Source: Mantis religiosa
Lineage: Eukaryota; Arthropoda; Insecta; Mantodea; Mantidae
Reading direction: 5' to 3'
Assembly (NCBI GenBank): GCA_030765055.1
Contig: CM060958.1
Span: 5,839,849 to 5,903,848 of the forward strand
DNA: 64,000 bases
Positions within the stretch are counted from its first letter, which is position 1. Each line of letters begins with the position of its first letter. Below are positions 44,600-62,867 of the stretch, one piece after another. The notes beneath the pieces are model-generated. The model was not told where the DNA came from and did not search any database. It saw only the letters and a list, made by a program, of their open reading frames with translations. A program made the position numbers and the translations under genes.

Positions 44600-47165
44600 T
44601 CCTGCCGGCCAGTTCTATAGGTAGTTCCGACGTTCGGGTGACAATATTTTATATAACTGTTTACAAGTTTCATGGTATCATTAGATGTATGGCACGTTGC
44701 TCCATCTTGCTGGAAATAACCTTCTCTCAATTCGACCTCATCCAGCTGCTCCACAAATGTATAGGAGATACCGATATAAACTTCAGTGTCTGCAGTCGTA
44801 TCAAAGAAAATGGGACCAACGATCCTGGAAGCTGACACCGCGCATCATGCAGTGGGGTTTCGTGGATCACTTGGGGGTTTACAGAATCCCAATATCTGGT
44901 GTTTTGTGTGTATATGTAGCCTGACAGATGAAACCATGCCTCATCTGTAAACCTCATCTGTATGGTACGTTGCTCCATCTTGCTGGAAATAACCTTCTCT
45001 CAATTCGATATCATCCAGCTGCTCCACAAATGTATAGGAGATACCCATATAAACTTCAGTGTCTGCAGTCGTAACAAAGAAAATGGGACCAACGATCCTG
45101 GAAGCTGACACCGCGCATCATGCAGTGGGGTTTCGTGGATCACTTGGGGGTTTACAGCAGCCCAATATCTGGTGTTTTGTGTGTATATGTAGCCTGACAG
45201 ATGAAACCATGCCTCATCTGTAAACCTCATCTGTATGGTACGTTGGTCCATCTTGCTGGAAATAAGCTTCTCTCAATTCTATATCATCCAGCTGCTCCAC
45301 AAATGTATAGGAGATACCCATATAAACTTCAGTGTCTGCAGTCGTAACAAAGAAAATGGGACCAACGATCCTGGAAGCTGACACCGCGCATCATGCAGTG
45401 GGGTTTCGTGGATCACTTGGGGGTTTACAGCAGCCCAATATCTGGTGTTTTGTGTGACAGATGAAACCATGCCTCATCTGTAAACCTCATCTGTATGGCA
45501 CGTTGCTCCATCTTGCTGGAAATAACCTTCTCTCAATTCGACATCATCCAGCTGCTCCACAAATGTATTGAAGATATCCATATAAACTTCAGTGTCTGCA
45601 GTCGTAACAAAGAAAATGGGACCAACGATCCTGGAAGCTGACACCGCGCATCATGCAGTGGGGTTTCGTGGATCACTTGGGGGTTTACAGCAGCCCAATA
45701 TCTGGTGTTTTGTGTGACAGATGAAACCATGCCTCATCTGTAAACCTCATCTGTATGGCACGTTGCTCCATCTTGCTGGAAATAACCTTCTCTCAATTCG
45801 ACATCATCCAGCTGCTCCACAAATGTATTGAAGATATCCATATAAACTTCAGTGTCTGCAGTCGTAACAAAGAAAATGGGACCAACGATCCTGGAAGCTA
45901 ACACCGCGCACCATGCAGTGGGGTTTCGTGGATCACTCGGGGTTTTACAGCAGCCCAATATCTGGTGTTTTGTGTGTATATGTAGCCTGACAGATGAAAC
46001 CATGCCTCATCTGTAAACCTCATCTGTATGGTACGTTGCTCCATCTTGCTGGAAATAACCTTCTCTCAATTCGACATCATCCAGCTGCTCCACAAATGTA
46101 TAGGAGATACCCATATAAACTTCAGTGTCTACAGTCGTATCAAAGAAAATGGGACCAACGATCCTGGAAGCTGACACCGCGCACCATCATACAGTGGGGT
46201 TTCGTGGATCACTTGTGGGTTTACAGAATCCCAATATCTGGTGTTTTGTGTGTATATGTAGCCTGACAGATGAAACCATGCCTCATCTGTAAACCTCATC
46301 TGTATGGCACGTTGCTCCATCTTGCTGGAAGTAACCTTCTCTCAATTCGACATCATCCAGCTGCTCCACAAATGGATAGGAGATACCCATATAAACTTCA
46401 GTGTCTGCAGTCGTAACAAAGAAAATGGGACCACCGATCCTGGAAGCTGACACCGCGCATCATGCAGTGGGGTTTCGTGGATCACTTGGGGGTTTACAGC
46501 AGCCCAATATCTGGTGTTTTGTGTGTTTATGTAGCCTGACAGATGAAACCATGCCTCATCTGTAAACCTCATCTCTATGGCACGTTGCTCCATCTTGCTG
46601 GAAATAACCTTCTCTCAATTCGACCTCATCCAGCTGCTCCACAAATGTATTGAAGATACCCATATAAACTTCAGTGTCTGCAGTCGTATCAAAGAAAATG
46701 GGACCAACGATCCTGGAAGCTGACACCGCGCACCATCATACAGTGGGGTTTCGTGGATCACTTGGGGGTTTACAGCAGCCCAATATCTGGTGTTTTGTGT
46801 GTATATGTAGCCTGACAGATGAAACCATGCCTCATCTGTATGGTACCTTGGTCCATCTTGCTGGAAATAACCTTCTCTCAATTCGACATCATCCAGCTGC
46901 TCCACAAATGTATTGAAGATACCCATATAAACTTCAGTGTCTACAGTCGTATCAAAGAAAATGGGACCAACGATCCTGGAAGCTGACACCGCGCACCATC
47001 ATACAGTGGGGTTTCGTGGATTACTTGTGGGTTTACAGCATCCCAATATCTGGTGTTTTGTGTGTATATGTAGCCTGACAGATGAAACCATGCCTCATCT
47101 GTAAACCTCATCTGTATGGCACGTTGCTCCATCTTGTTGAAAATATCCTTCTCTCAATTCAATAT
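44600..47165 (-). repeat. 273-bp tandem array of a Tc1-like transposase core
   Basis: About nine and a half units. 'tccatcttgctgg' recurs at 44701, 44974, 45247, 45507, 45767, 46040, 46316, 46589 and 46852, with a variant at 47128. Spacing is mostly 273 or 276 bp; shorter units (260-263) have lost 10-13 bp. On the minus strand each unit reads RFTDEAWFHLSGYIYTQNTR, then NPQVIHETPLHD, then in a second frame SRIVGPIFF, FVEQLDDVELREGYFQQDGA and TCHT. This spans the first and second catalytic Asp regions of a Tc1/mariner-superfamily transposase. The leftmost unit continues a little further (NDTMKLVNS). Not a functional gene. Confidence 0.92.
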
Positions 47166-47511
47166 CATCTCCATAAAACTTCAAAAGACGATTTAATTTT
47201 CCAGGACAGTTCCTCAAAACGGACTAAAATTACGCTTTCTAAAAACTGTTTGAAATGTTTAGATTTTTCCACTGAATGAACTGCAGTTTTCGGAAAATAT
47301 TTCCATATAAAGGGCATTTTGAGCTGGGCGAAGAAGGTTCTTAAAGTTCATATATGCTTTGAATGCATTCAGTCTTATCTTTACAAACGTTTTGGTTAGA
47401 TTACTAATTTTCTACTACTTGAACTGTATACTATTTGTATTATACTTTATTAGTCAGAAATGACATCAACCCTGCGAGTGGCAGTTTTTTTTCGATGCGT
47501 TTTTTTAATTA

Positions 47512-47741
47512 ACATCCTCCAACATCAAGTCACATCGGACGATGAATGAAATGATGCTCAAATGAGTCCAGGGTCCACAGTCCGAGTGGGACGGCTCAGG
47601 CGGTTTCTAGGGGAATGCTGGGTAGGTTAATTACATCCCAGGAATGTCCTGTTCCTCCATTTCATATCATCTCTCATCTAATGCTCTCTTTCAGGGTAGA
47701 AGTGTCGGCGGTAGTCTCGGCGGTGCATAGAAGGATGATAT
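47512..47741. mobile_element. SINE1 tail fragment and SINE5 copy
   Basis: 47512-47578 is the minus-strand SINE1 tail ('caagtcacatcgg', 'gatgctcaaatgag'). 47579-47741 is a plus-strand SINE5: head 'cgagtgggacggctcagg', body with 'tttcatatcatctc' and 'ggcggtgcatagaaggatga'. The latter matches the body at 3830-3985. It is the best copy for defining SINE5. Confidence 0.65.
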
Positions 47742-48175
47742 TGTGACTTTGTGGGTTCGTGATATGAAAAGTCCAATTGCCCACTCAAAAATGTTCTTTA
47801 TTTCCACCGACATACAGTTAAACACTTGCCAATTACAGAGAATTACGCAATGCACACAATTACGATTCACCAGTTCGTCCGTTACAATTCCACTTTGCTC
47901 TCACAATTACGTACAATCCTCCGATGCACGTACACAGTCTTCTCGTCCGTACACTAGCACTGCACTCTTACGCTGCTCGCCAAGAACTGACTGACTCAAT
48001 TCACTCACTGCAGCCCTTTTTATAGGGGTATCGCCGTTTTCTCGAAGCCTCTAGTTTCCGTGAATCACCGCGAAGGTTCCAGATGGCAGTGGAAGGGGGG
48101 GAAGAGGCGGCCAGCGACAAGTGACACTTCCCTAATCATCCAGTCAGTTAGTGACAGAGATAATGGGTGGGTGTG
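47742..48175 (-). repeat. LTR-like repeat B
   Basis: 434 bp, same family and orientation as repeat A. It has the same TATA-like block (about 48016-48025) and AATAAA signal (near 47800). The 3.2 kb between A and B contains only the transposase array and SINE pieces, with no gag or pol, so A and B are more likely two solo insertions than one element. Confidence 0.65.
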
Positions 48176-48837
48176 ACTTGGCTACCTCTGGTCCCTTACT
48201 CAGCTGTCGTTGGTTGTGCTTTCCGCTAATTGGGTGACAGTATGCTCTGAGGACAACTACTTCCTTCTCCGGTAGGTCGGTTGCTGACCTCAGCTCCTCT
48301 GCTGGGACCATTTCGGGACTGCCAGGGAGCTTTGGAGCTCGGATTGCCTGCTTTGGTACCATTAGTGCTCGGCTGCTGGGGGCCACGCCGTGGCTCAGTG
48401 GTTAGACCACTTAGCTCTCACCAAGGCGGCCCGGGTTCGATCCCAGGCGACCGCAAAGTGAGATTCGTGGTGGACAACACGGCGCTGGGGCGGGTTTTCT
48501 CCGGGACCTCCGGTTTCTCCCACCATCTCATTCCACCGGTTCTCCATCTTCATCTCATGTATCATCAGTGTCACCGCCTGCTGTGCCGTATGTAGTAAAA
48601 GTGGGCGTTAAACACTACACATTTCATTTATTTCAGCTGCTGGGCTCGTTGCCGTCCCGCTGTGTGGGAGTGAGTTCGTTGTCCTGGCCTGTCGGGGGAA
48701 GTCTCTATCCAAGTAAACTGTAGGTACGCTGCCCTCTGTCTCCGCCTCATCCTTCCTCCCGGGGGTGCCCCCACTTGGGGGCATAGCAACAATGGACCCA
48801 GTATGGTGGCCTACGTACCGAGTCCCACTCCCAAACC
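48176..48837 (+). other. GC-rich dispersed element, split by SINE2
   Basis: 48176-48380 and 48636-48837 are joined across SINE2 and its TSD. The right part shares 'tcatccttcctcccgg' and 'cttgggggcatag' with the tandem monomer at 4110-4832. A frame from the ATG at 48792 (MDPVWWPTYRVPLPNP) could be the start of a retroelement ORF1, but it is cut by SINE1 at 48838. Family not recognised. Confidence 0.45.
48381..48635 (+). mobile_element. SINE2, 9-bp TSD
   Basis: A 255-bp copy with head 'gccgtggctcagtggtt' and 'gggttcgatcccaggcg', body ending 'gtgggcgttaaacactacac' and A/T-rich tail. Flanking 'gctgctggg' at 48372-48380 and 48636-48644. Confidence 0.95.
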
Positions 48838-49003
48838 CACGGTCCACAGAGCTTAGAGTAATCTGACATTCAACTTTTGGGATAAGGGAAAACCCTGGAA
48901 AAACCTTATCCAGATAACTCAACCTGACCGAAATTCGACCGCAAAACCTCTTGTACGTGAGGAAGACACGCAACCATCTACACTACCGAGGCGTAGCGGG
49001 CTG
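48838..49003 (-). mobile_element. SINE1 fragment
   Basis: Minus strand: head with 'tagtgtagatgg', 'gcggtcgaatttcgg', body to 'ctctaagctctgtgga'. The distal tail is missing. More diverged than the other copies. Confidence 0.8.
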
Positions 49004-51675
49004 TTGTAGAGAGGTGTGGAGTTTCAAAGGTAGGCGACCGCTTTTTAAACATTTGACTGTCGCCTAGTGACATTCTGAAACGCAAATAACCAAAATATTT
49101 ACTATTTCAATAATATTTATCTTCCTAAGCTACTTACATGATCTTTACTTTAAACGTTTCAGAAACGCATTACCTATGTTTCTATATGGTTCAAACTTTT
49201 ATATACGCACGAATTTTTTTTTCAATTCTGGAGCAGATCTTTTAATTTACCAACTCCAGCGAAAGTGTATCAAATAGCTTGATATAAATCACCCATACTT
49301 CAAATTTTAAGCGGTAAAGCTCTTTAAAATGCGTTCACCAAACTACGTTCACACCTTGAATGCACACACGTGGTGCATTCATTTGTTCATGTATCTCACA
49401 GGTTGCTGTTATGACTTCATGATAGCAGACTATGGTGATGAGAATACCTCGGCTGTTAGAACAACTAATAAGCAATTACAAGCACGCCTTCCATTATCCA
49501 GCATAGGAAACGCTTCTTTTGAAACGGAATTTGATTTCTGTCATTTAAATTGCTATATTTTAATTATTAATTTGAGTACAACGCATGCAGTGCATTAATG
49601 ACGAATCGCCACTGATATCCCTTTACTTAGACGAAATAACGAAAGTAATTCTGTAAACTTTTATTTGGAACAACATAAGTGACATAATGAGATGGAGCCG
49701 AAGCCGGTAAAGCTCGGGAGCGTGACCACCTGTTGTGTGACCAGTTAGCGGGTTCCCCGACTATACCTCCCCACCACCTCGTGACGTAGCGGAGCGGAGT
49801 AGAGACTCCAGTCCAGTCGACTTTCTGACTGCAGTTCTTTGGTACTGAGCAAGACAAGACAGTGTGTAGTGTAAGTTTAACAGCTGGGAACTTTGCCGTT
49901 CATAAGTGCTTACTCTGCCACTTTGGTGCAATCTTCAGGTGTTACAAACAAGACCGCGAACGTAAGCAAAAGCCTCGAGAGGTGATGTAATGCCGACCAT
50001 GGTGAACCTCGTTTTCATGTGAAAGGTATGGAAATAACCTTTAAAAACGTTCTATTGTACGTGTGTTTCTTACAGCATCGCCAACTGCAACACATCAAAT
50101 ATCGCGATAAAGTGCTTTAAAAGATAATGTTATGTCTAGATATGATTAATGGATGTAATATTTTAGGATTAGGTCACGTGGATATCAGTGTGTGTGTGGC
50201 GACGTAGCAGATTATGTCACTTTTTTTTTTCTTATGAACCGTCTATTTCCTCTTGAGTGTTTGATAAATAAGACGAAGTGCAATAGATATGCCAAGTGTA
50301 CCGGTTTGGGGAGGGGGGATAAAAGTTCCCACAGTGTGCAAACTGCAACATCACACTCTGTAACCATCCATGAATTGTTTCACAAAGTTAAAGAGAAGAA
50401 ATGAACGTATTTTACATCCTACATTTCAATTGTACCGCCCCGAAAATTTGATATCGACATCTAACTGTAAAAAGCGATTCAGTTGTTTTACTTCAAGACT
50501 ATGTTTCTTGCAAACTCTGCTTTGATTTGCTATATTCTTTCTAGGGTATATTGTTACACCTAATCCATATTAATCGAAATAAACTGTAGGAGAAATGGTT
50601 ACAGCACATTCCCTTATAATCCAAGGAGACCCTAACGACTTTCAGCTAATGTGCCTTATTCAGCAATCAGAATCGAACATAATCGATAGTTTTAAAGCGT
50701 GGTTCTCAACTTTTTTTTCCCTGTTACTTTCTTTTGTTTTTACTTCAGTCGCTGCTGCGTGCTAAATACGTATATAGATATCTTATTCTCAGACATTTTT
50801 CAGTTTATTTCATTCACATCTGCGGTTCCGTGTGAAATAAAACTAAAATTAATATATGTTTTGGGAAAAACAAAACAGGTGAGCCATTTCAATGACTACA
50901 GCTAACGTACAACTAATGAAGTTTACAACAAACATTGTCATTTCAGAATAACCTTCTTGGCAGTAATTTTTCATTGGTAATTTTAATTGAACTTTTAAAC
51001 TCATGCTTCTTTCTGTAAGAACTGATTTTACCTTTCATAGTTCTTGTTATATAATTATTTCTCGACCTTGGTTACCCAAGTAATTACAACAAACAAGCCT
51101 TAACCTCAAAGAACCAAAAGGCACTGTGACGTTACTCAAGATAGTCAAATTAGTAAAAGCGGACTAGGTATATGCTGTCATAAAAATACACGAGTGATGT
51201 CGCAGTATCCAAAGTTTTTATAGAAGTATTTGACGTAAATTGTGTGTTCTAATGATATCAGTATTTCGTGTGATGGTTTCTGTTTATATTTTATGGTTTG
51301 CCAGTAGTAAAAGTAAATGAAAACGACATCACAGGTTATTCGTAGAACATTCAAGATATACTTATATTTGTCTTACAGGTATGTTATACGTATGAAGTTT
51401 TAATAAACATTTTGAGCCAGTTTCGGAAAATCAAAACTAACCCAACTTTTTCACGTAAGGGGCAGTTCAGGCTATTTGCTTGACACGTCTATAAATATGT
51501 GAAATTTATTCAACTTTTTGTATTAACGTTATGCTGTTTTTTATACAAAAATATATGTATCTATGTAAATAGATATATATTTTTCTCTTTTTCTTATTTA
51601 ACCGATTTTTCATTATTTCCGTTTATTGTCTTATCTATTTTCCTAATTTCACAAATATTCACTATACACAAACAC
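49004..51675. other. unassigned; possible promoter-like island at 49680-50030
   Basis: Mostly AT-rich without coding support. 49680-50030 is GC- and CpG-richer than its flanks and contains candidate donor sites ('gtaagc' near 49961, 'ggtatgg' near 50025). The minus strand has AATAAA near 49664, and a 'cagtggcgattcg' end like a hAT terminus at about 49614 with no partner found. Neither a gene nor an element can be established. Confidence 0.3.
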
Positions 51676-51772
51676 CCATGCCCAAGGCGGGACTCGAATC
51701 CGCAACCCTCTACGCGGCGGAACACTAGAGACATACGCTTTAGCGACCATGGCTACCAGGGCCGGCCTATTG
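51676..51772 (-). mobile_element. tRNA-like SINE head (SINE6)
   Basis: The minus strand has a box-A-like block ('tagccatggtcgctaaag') and box-B-like 'ggattcgagtcccgcc' at tRNA-like spacing, then 'ttgggcatgggtgtttg'. Differs from SINE1-5. It could be a single degraded tRNA pseudogene. Confidence 0.6.
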
Positions 51773-51864
51773 TTCAGACATCACCCTCACCCCCCCCATT
51801 CAACAATGTTTTCTTAAAATACCTTTTTGGAGGATTTATTGGATCGAAACGTGTATTTATATGA

Positions 51865-54499
<2,635 letters not shown>

Positions 54500-54509
54500 T
54501 CGTGTCCTT

Positions 54510-54749
54510 TTTTTTGGTGTAATTTACGTCCTTCAACGTTGTCATATCGGACGATGAATGGAACGGGTGAAATGATGCTCAAATGAGTCCAGGGTCCTTA
54601 GAGCTTAGAGTTAACCGACATTCGTCATTCATGATAAGGGAAGCCACAGAAAAAGCTTATCCAGGAAACTCCCCCTGACCGAGATTCGAACTCGGGACCT
54701 TTTGAACGTGAGGCAGACATGCTACCATTTACGCTACCGAGGCGGGTTA
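54510..54749 (-). mobile_element. SINE1, full-length, with TSD
   Basis: A 240-bp minus-strand copy with box A 'tagcgtaaatgg', box B 'gagttcgaactcgg'-like sequence ('gagttcgaatctcgg' on the sense strand), full body and tail. Flanks 'tcgtgtcctt' (54500-54509) and 'tcgtatcctt' (54750-54759) match at 9 of 10. This is the cleanest SINE1 for defining its length. Confidence 0.93.
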
Positions 54750-54759
54750 TCGTATCCTT

Positions 54760-56229
54760 GAAAGATGCCGAACTTAGATATGAAATTTGGTACTCATCCA
54801 ACTTTTTATAATTTTGACTACAAATATAAGGATCTTTGGGGGCTTTAGGGCGCACAGCTGCTAGGGTTATTAGCGAAATACAAGGATCTTTTTCAAAAAA
54901 TGCTTACCTTTAGTTCAGCAGAACTCAAGCATGTATTTCGGGTGAAATATGAGTACTATCGTTAAAGCAGAGGAAGCAATTAGACAAAAGCTGCCAATAT
55001 TTCATTTCATGCAACTATGAAAACAGAAGACAGCTAAAACAAAACACTTGTAGGTATGCGATACGTATTTGTCTAACTGACATTGGATTCAGATGTTTTA
55101 GATGTGTGCAGGATTTATCATTAAGACATCAGAGTAATTTTAATATATATGCGTTGAAGTTCTGAATGTCAAAATATTTAAAAATGTTCATGCAGGGAAA
55201 TTTCGCTGTTTTTCCTGTGTATGTTACATTTAAATTCATTACCATCGTATTCTAAGACATAGATTAATATTAAGTATGTAGGGTAACGTAGGGCATGATC
55301 TCTAAAATATCCTCTAATTTCTTTTGATAAATGACTAAAAGATTAATAAGAAATTACAAAACCTTTATATGTGAATACGAATTATAATTATGTTAGCATT
55401 ATCAAAGTGCACTGTTAAGAACGCTTTTTATTTTAGTTTATAATGTCACGAAGTATAAAATAGTCGCTGTTACTCCATAGAATATGTAAATGCGCGGATA
55501 CTTCATTCCAGGAAATATATATGTAAGATGGTCACGATTTTAGCAAAACAAAAGAGAATCGATCGTGCCATTGTCAGCGTACTTTGGATAACACTCTTGT
55601 AAGGACATTGTGCTCCATTTTTGCACGTTGTAATCAAAGGCATTAGAATGGTATGTTAAATAATGCATAAAGAAAAGAACTTATGTCCGGTTTAGTAAAT
55701 AACTGATAATTTGTAAATAATAATTGGAGAGATTGTTTTTCTCAATGGTCATAGACTTTATTTTTGTTTCCAGGGCGGTTAATTGGGAATGGACAATCTT
55801 ATTTGTTATATATGAAAACTAGGTAACTTTTATTTTAATTAAATAACAGTGGACCAATCAGAATGTAGGAAAGCTTAATTTACTGTAATTATGTAAAAAC
55901 AATTACTCGACCATTGTGATACTTCATTCCAGTTAGACGTTTGTAGAAATGACCTTATTACATAGTATATCCTAATAGGTACAATAAGAATAGAAGAATA
56001 CAATTGGCTTTAAGCCAAAGTCAAATCTTTTAATACATGAATCGCTATGTGATGATTTTAAAATGCAATTCTCTTTGTATGTTCTGGCATAAGAAAACGA
56101 ATGTCGACTTCCCAAGTGAGAAATGTAAATATTGGAAAATTAAAAATAACAAGAAATATATTTGAAGTGGTTCACTCCACAACAAATGTAATAAATAATA
56201 ATAATACAACATACTGGATTCCACTAGTG
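54760..56229. other. unassigned AT-rich sequence
   Basis: Nothing recognised. Confidence 0.5.
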
Positions 56230-56500
56230 CTTCCTACATTCTTTCTAACCACTTGGTTGTCATTTTTAGCTCATATTCGCATATTCTTATTCCATTCATT
56301 GCCGCCCTTTCTTTTGTTTCAATTTTTCTCCTGTATGTTCCCCACTTTCCATTGTTATTCAACCTCATTCCTAAATATTCGAATTCATTGACCACTTTAC
56401 CCTTTTGCCATTTAGTACCCACTTTTCATCCTTTTTTTTTGTTTAACTCCCTTCTTGAACACCATAACTTTCGACTTATTTATGTTTATTTTTAATAAAC
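56230..56500 (-). pseudogene. LINE RT fragment next to a microsatellite
   Basis: The minus strand reads NISKSKVMVFKKGVK, then in the next frame WQKGKVVNEFEYLGMRLNNN, GKWGTYRRKIETKERAAMNG and IRICEYELK. The K-T-K-V-M-V-F...F-x-Y-L-G...G-K-A-A-L-N-G pattern follows the RT catalytic core in many insect LINEs, and probably belongs to the same family as 40655-42552. The upstream side is replaced by (TAA)n. Confidence 0.75.
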
Positions 56501-56513
56501 AATAATTAACAAC

Positions 56514-57962
<1,449 letters not shown>

Positions 57963-57964
57963 TA

Positions 57965-58622
57965 GTGCGATTCTTATAAACCTGAACCATTTCAATAGGC
58001 CATAATTTCGCTTTGAAAGCTCGTAGAATGTAGAAATTTGTTTTAATGATCTCAGTGGCTCTTGAAGAATCGACAACACTGACAATTGTTGACATTTCTT
58101 TGATATGACCGTAGGCACTAAAGTTTATATGGATATCTTCAAGACATTTGTGGAGCAGCTGGATGATATCGAATTGAGAGAAGGTTATTTCCAGCAAGAT
58201 GGAGCAACAATGACTCCATGGAATTTGTAACCAGTTTCTTTGATAATTGAATAATCTCAAAAGGTCTGTAGCCCCCAGATCCACTGACGTAACCTCACCG
58301 GATTTTTTCTTGTGAGGATATCTAAAAAATAGAGTGTACAAGAGTAGGCCACGGGCAATTGATGTTCTCAAGGAATCCATTTGAACCGAAATAAGTAACA
58401 TTGGCGAGGGTAGTCTCCGTAAAACTTCAGAGAATATGGTGAGACGAGTACAAACATGTATAGATGCTGGTGGAGGACACTTCCAACATTTTCTCTGAGA
58501 TGTAAATCGTGTAATGTAATCTTCCAATTGTGTATTATATTCTCCCAAAGTTGTACATGTGTACTATTATTGGTTCAAAAGTTATGGCCTGTTGAAATGG
58601 TTCAGATTTATATGGATCGCAC
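57965..58622 (+). mobile_element. 658-bp internally deleted Tc1-like element
   Basis: Terminal inverted repeats of about 40 bp (57965-58003 and 58583-58622, starting 'gtgcgat' and containing 'ctgaaccatttcaa') with flanking TA (57963-57964 and 58623-58624). The plus strand keeps FVEQLDDIELREGYFQQDGA around the second Asp, then broken C-terminal homology ending near CRCWWRT-like frames. The first Asp region and the N terminus are deleted. It is the same family as 43583-43985 and the array at 44600-47165. It could move only with a helper transposase. Confidence 0.93.
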
Positions 58623-58624
58623 TA

Positions 58625-59198
58625 CTTCAGCCCTTATTAGTAGATATGGAAGGACTTTACGGATTGCAATTATAAAGGCTAAGGACGAGGTTACACATAA
58701 CTCAATGTAGAATCCCTACGTAAAGGTTACAGTCATCATTTGGGATTTTAAAAGCCACCTAAGGTATATGTGTGAATTTTAATGTAACATAGCAGAATTT
58801 TCCTTTTGTACCATATAAATATGTAAGTAAAATCAGAATTGCATTTCATCTATTGAAATTGAATTTTTTTTTATAGACTGTCTTTAGCTGCTGTAGTTTT
58901 AAGGTCCTATTCTATATTGGGCTTAAAAAGACCATTTAATTTTGCTCATAGGTGTCTTTGTCAGCGTTGAAATTTTTTACGTGCCATAAATGTGCGACAC
59001 AAAACCACCGGCTTTACTTCCCTTCCGCCCGAAAATATCCATCACGCTCCGCCGAGTTTGAAGCAGCAATTACGGGAATCATAGGCTAACCTAGACCACA
59101 GTGAATGATACATTCCATCAAAAAATTCATATCGAGATTTCAGCAAAAATGCTTGAGCAACCCCCCCCCCTCCCAAAGAAAATAACAGACATTTTAGC
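58625..59198. other. unassigned sequence
   Basis: Contains a C-run near 59161-59170. Nothing else recognised. Confidence 0.5.
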
Positions 59199-59210
59199 TT
59201 CTGGCAAGGA

Positions 59211-59464
59211 AATGAAATGAAATGTGTAGTGTTTAACGCCCGCTTTTACTACATACGGCACCGCAGGCGGTGACACTGATGATGCATGAGATGAAGATGG
59301 AGCACCGGTGGAATGAGATGGCGAGGGAAACCGGAGGTCCCGGAGAAAAGCCGCCCCAACGCCGTGTTGTCCACTACAAATCTCACTTTGAGGTCGCCTG
59401 GGATCGAACCCGGGCCGCCTTGGTGAGAGCCAAGCGGTCTAACCACTGAGCCACGGCGTGGCCT
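59211..59464 (-). mobile_element. SINE2, 12-bp TSD
   Basis: A 254-bp minus-strand copy, flanked by perfect 'ttctggcaagga' at 59199-59210 and 59465-59476. Head and body as in the other two SINE2 copies. Confidence 0.96.
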
Positions 59465-59603
59465 TTCTGGCAAGGATGTCACACAGACATTGAAAATAAA
59501 TACATTGTCCCCCACGCCATCTCACCTTCAAATAAAACATTCATTGTTTATTTTCTATAAAAAGAAAAGCCTTCCGTTGAAACAAGAAACAAAATATGCG
59601 TAT

Positions 59604-59876
59604 AAAGTCAACATGAAAAATTCAATGCCATGGCCGGGATTTGAACCATGGATCTCCTGGAATTTTAGTTAATTGGTGGAAATTAATCATTTCTTCACAC
59701 TAGCCGTATATAGGCTAAGGTTTCTGATAGAGTCAACATGAAAAATTTCAATGCCATGGCCGGGATTTGAACCACGGATCTCCTGGAGATTTTTCACGTT
59801 GACTCTATCTATTAAAAACCTTAGCCTATGTATGGCTAGTGTAAAGAAATGATTAATTTCCACCAATTAACTAAAA
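59604..59876. mobile_element. SINE3 fragment and second SINE3 palindrome
   Basis: 59604-59660 is a minus SINE3 fragment ending 'gatctcctgg'. 59661-59876 is an inverted pair: the left arm begins 'ttttagttaattggtgg' and the right arm ends in its complement, with the tRNA-like part ('tttgaaccacgg') only on the left. Same design as 16240-16832 but with a shorter right copy. Confidence 0.85.

Positions 59877-62867
<2,991 letters not shown>

Noticed and set aside
44145..48175. A complete LTR retrotransposon
   Set aside because: No gag, protease, RT or integrase between the LTR-like repeats, and no primer-binding site or polypurine tract next to them.
48144..48386. 80-codon Pro/Glu-rich minus frame as a gene
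   Set aside because: It lies in the GC-rich dispersed element and has no recognised domain.
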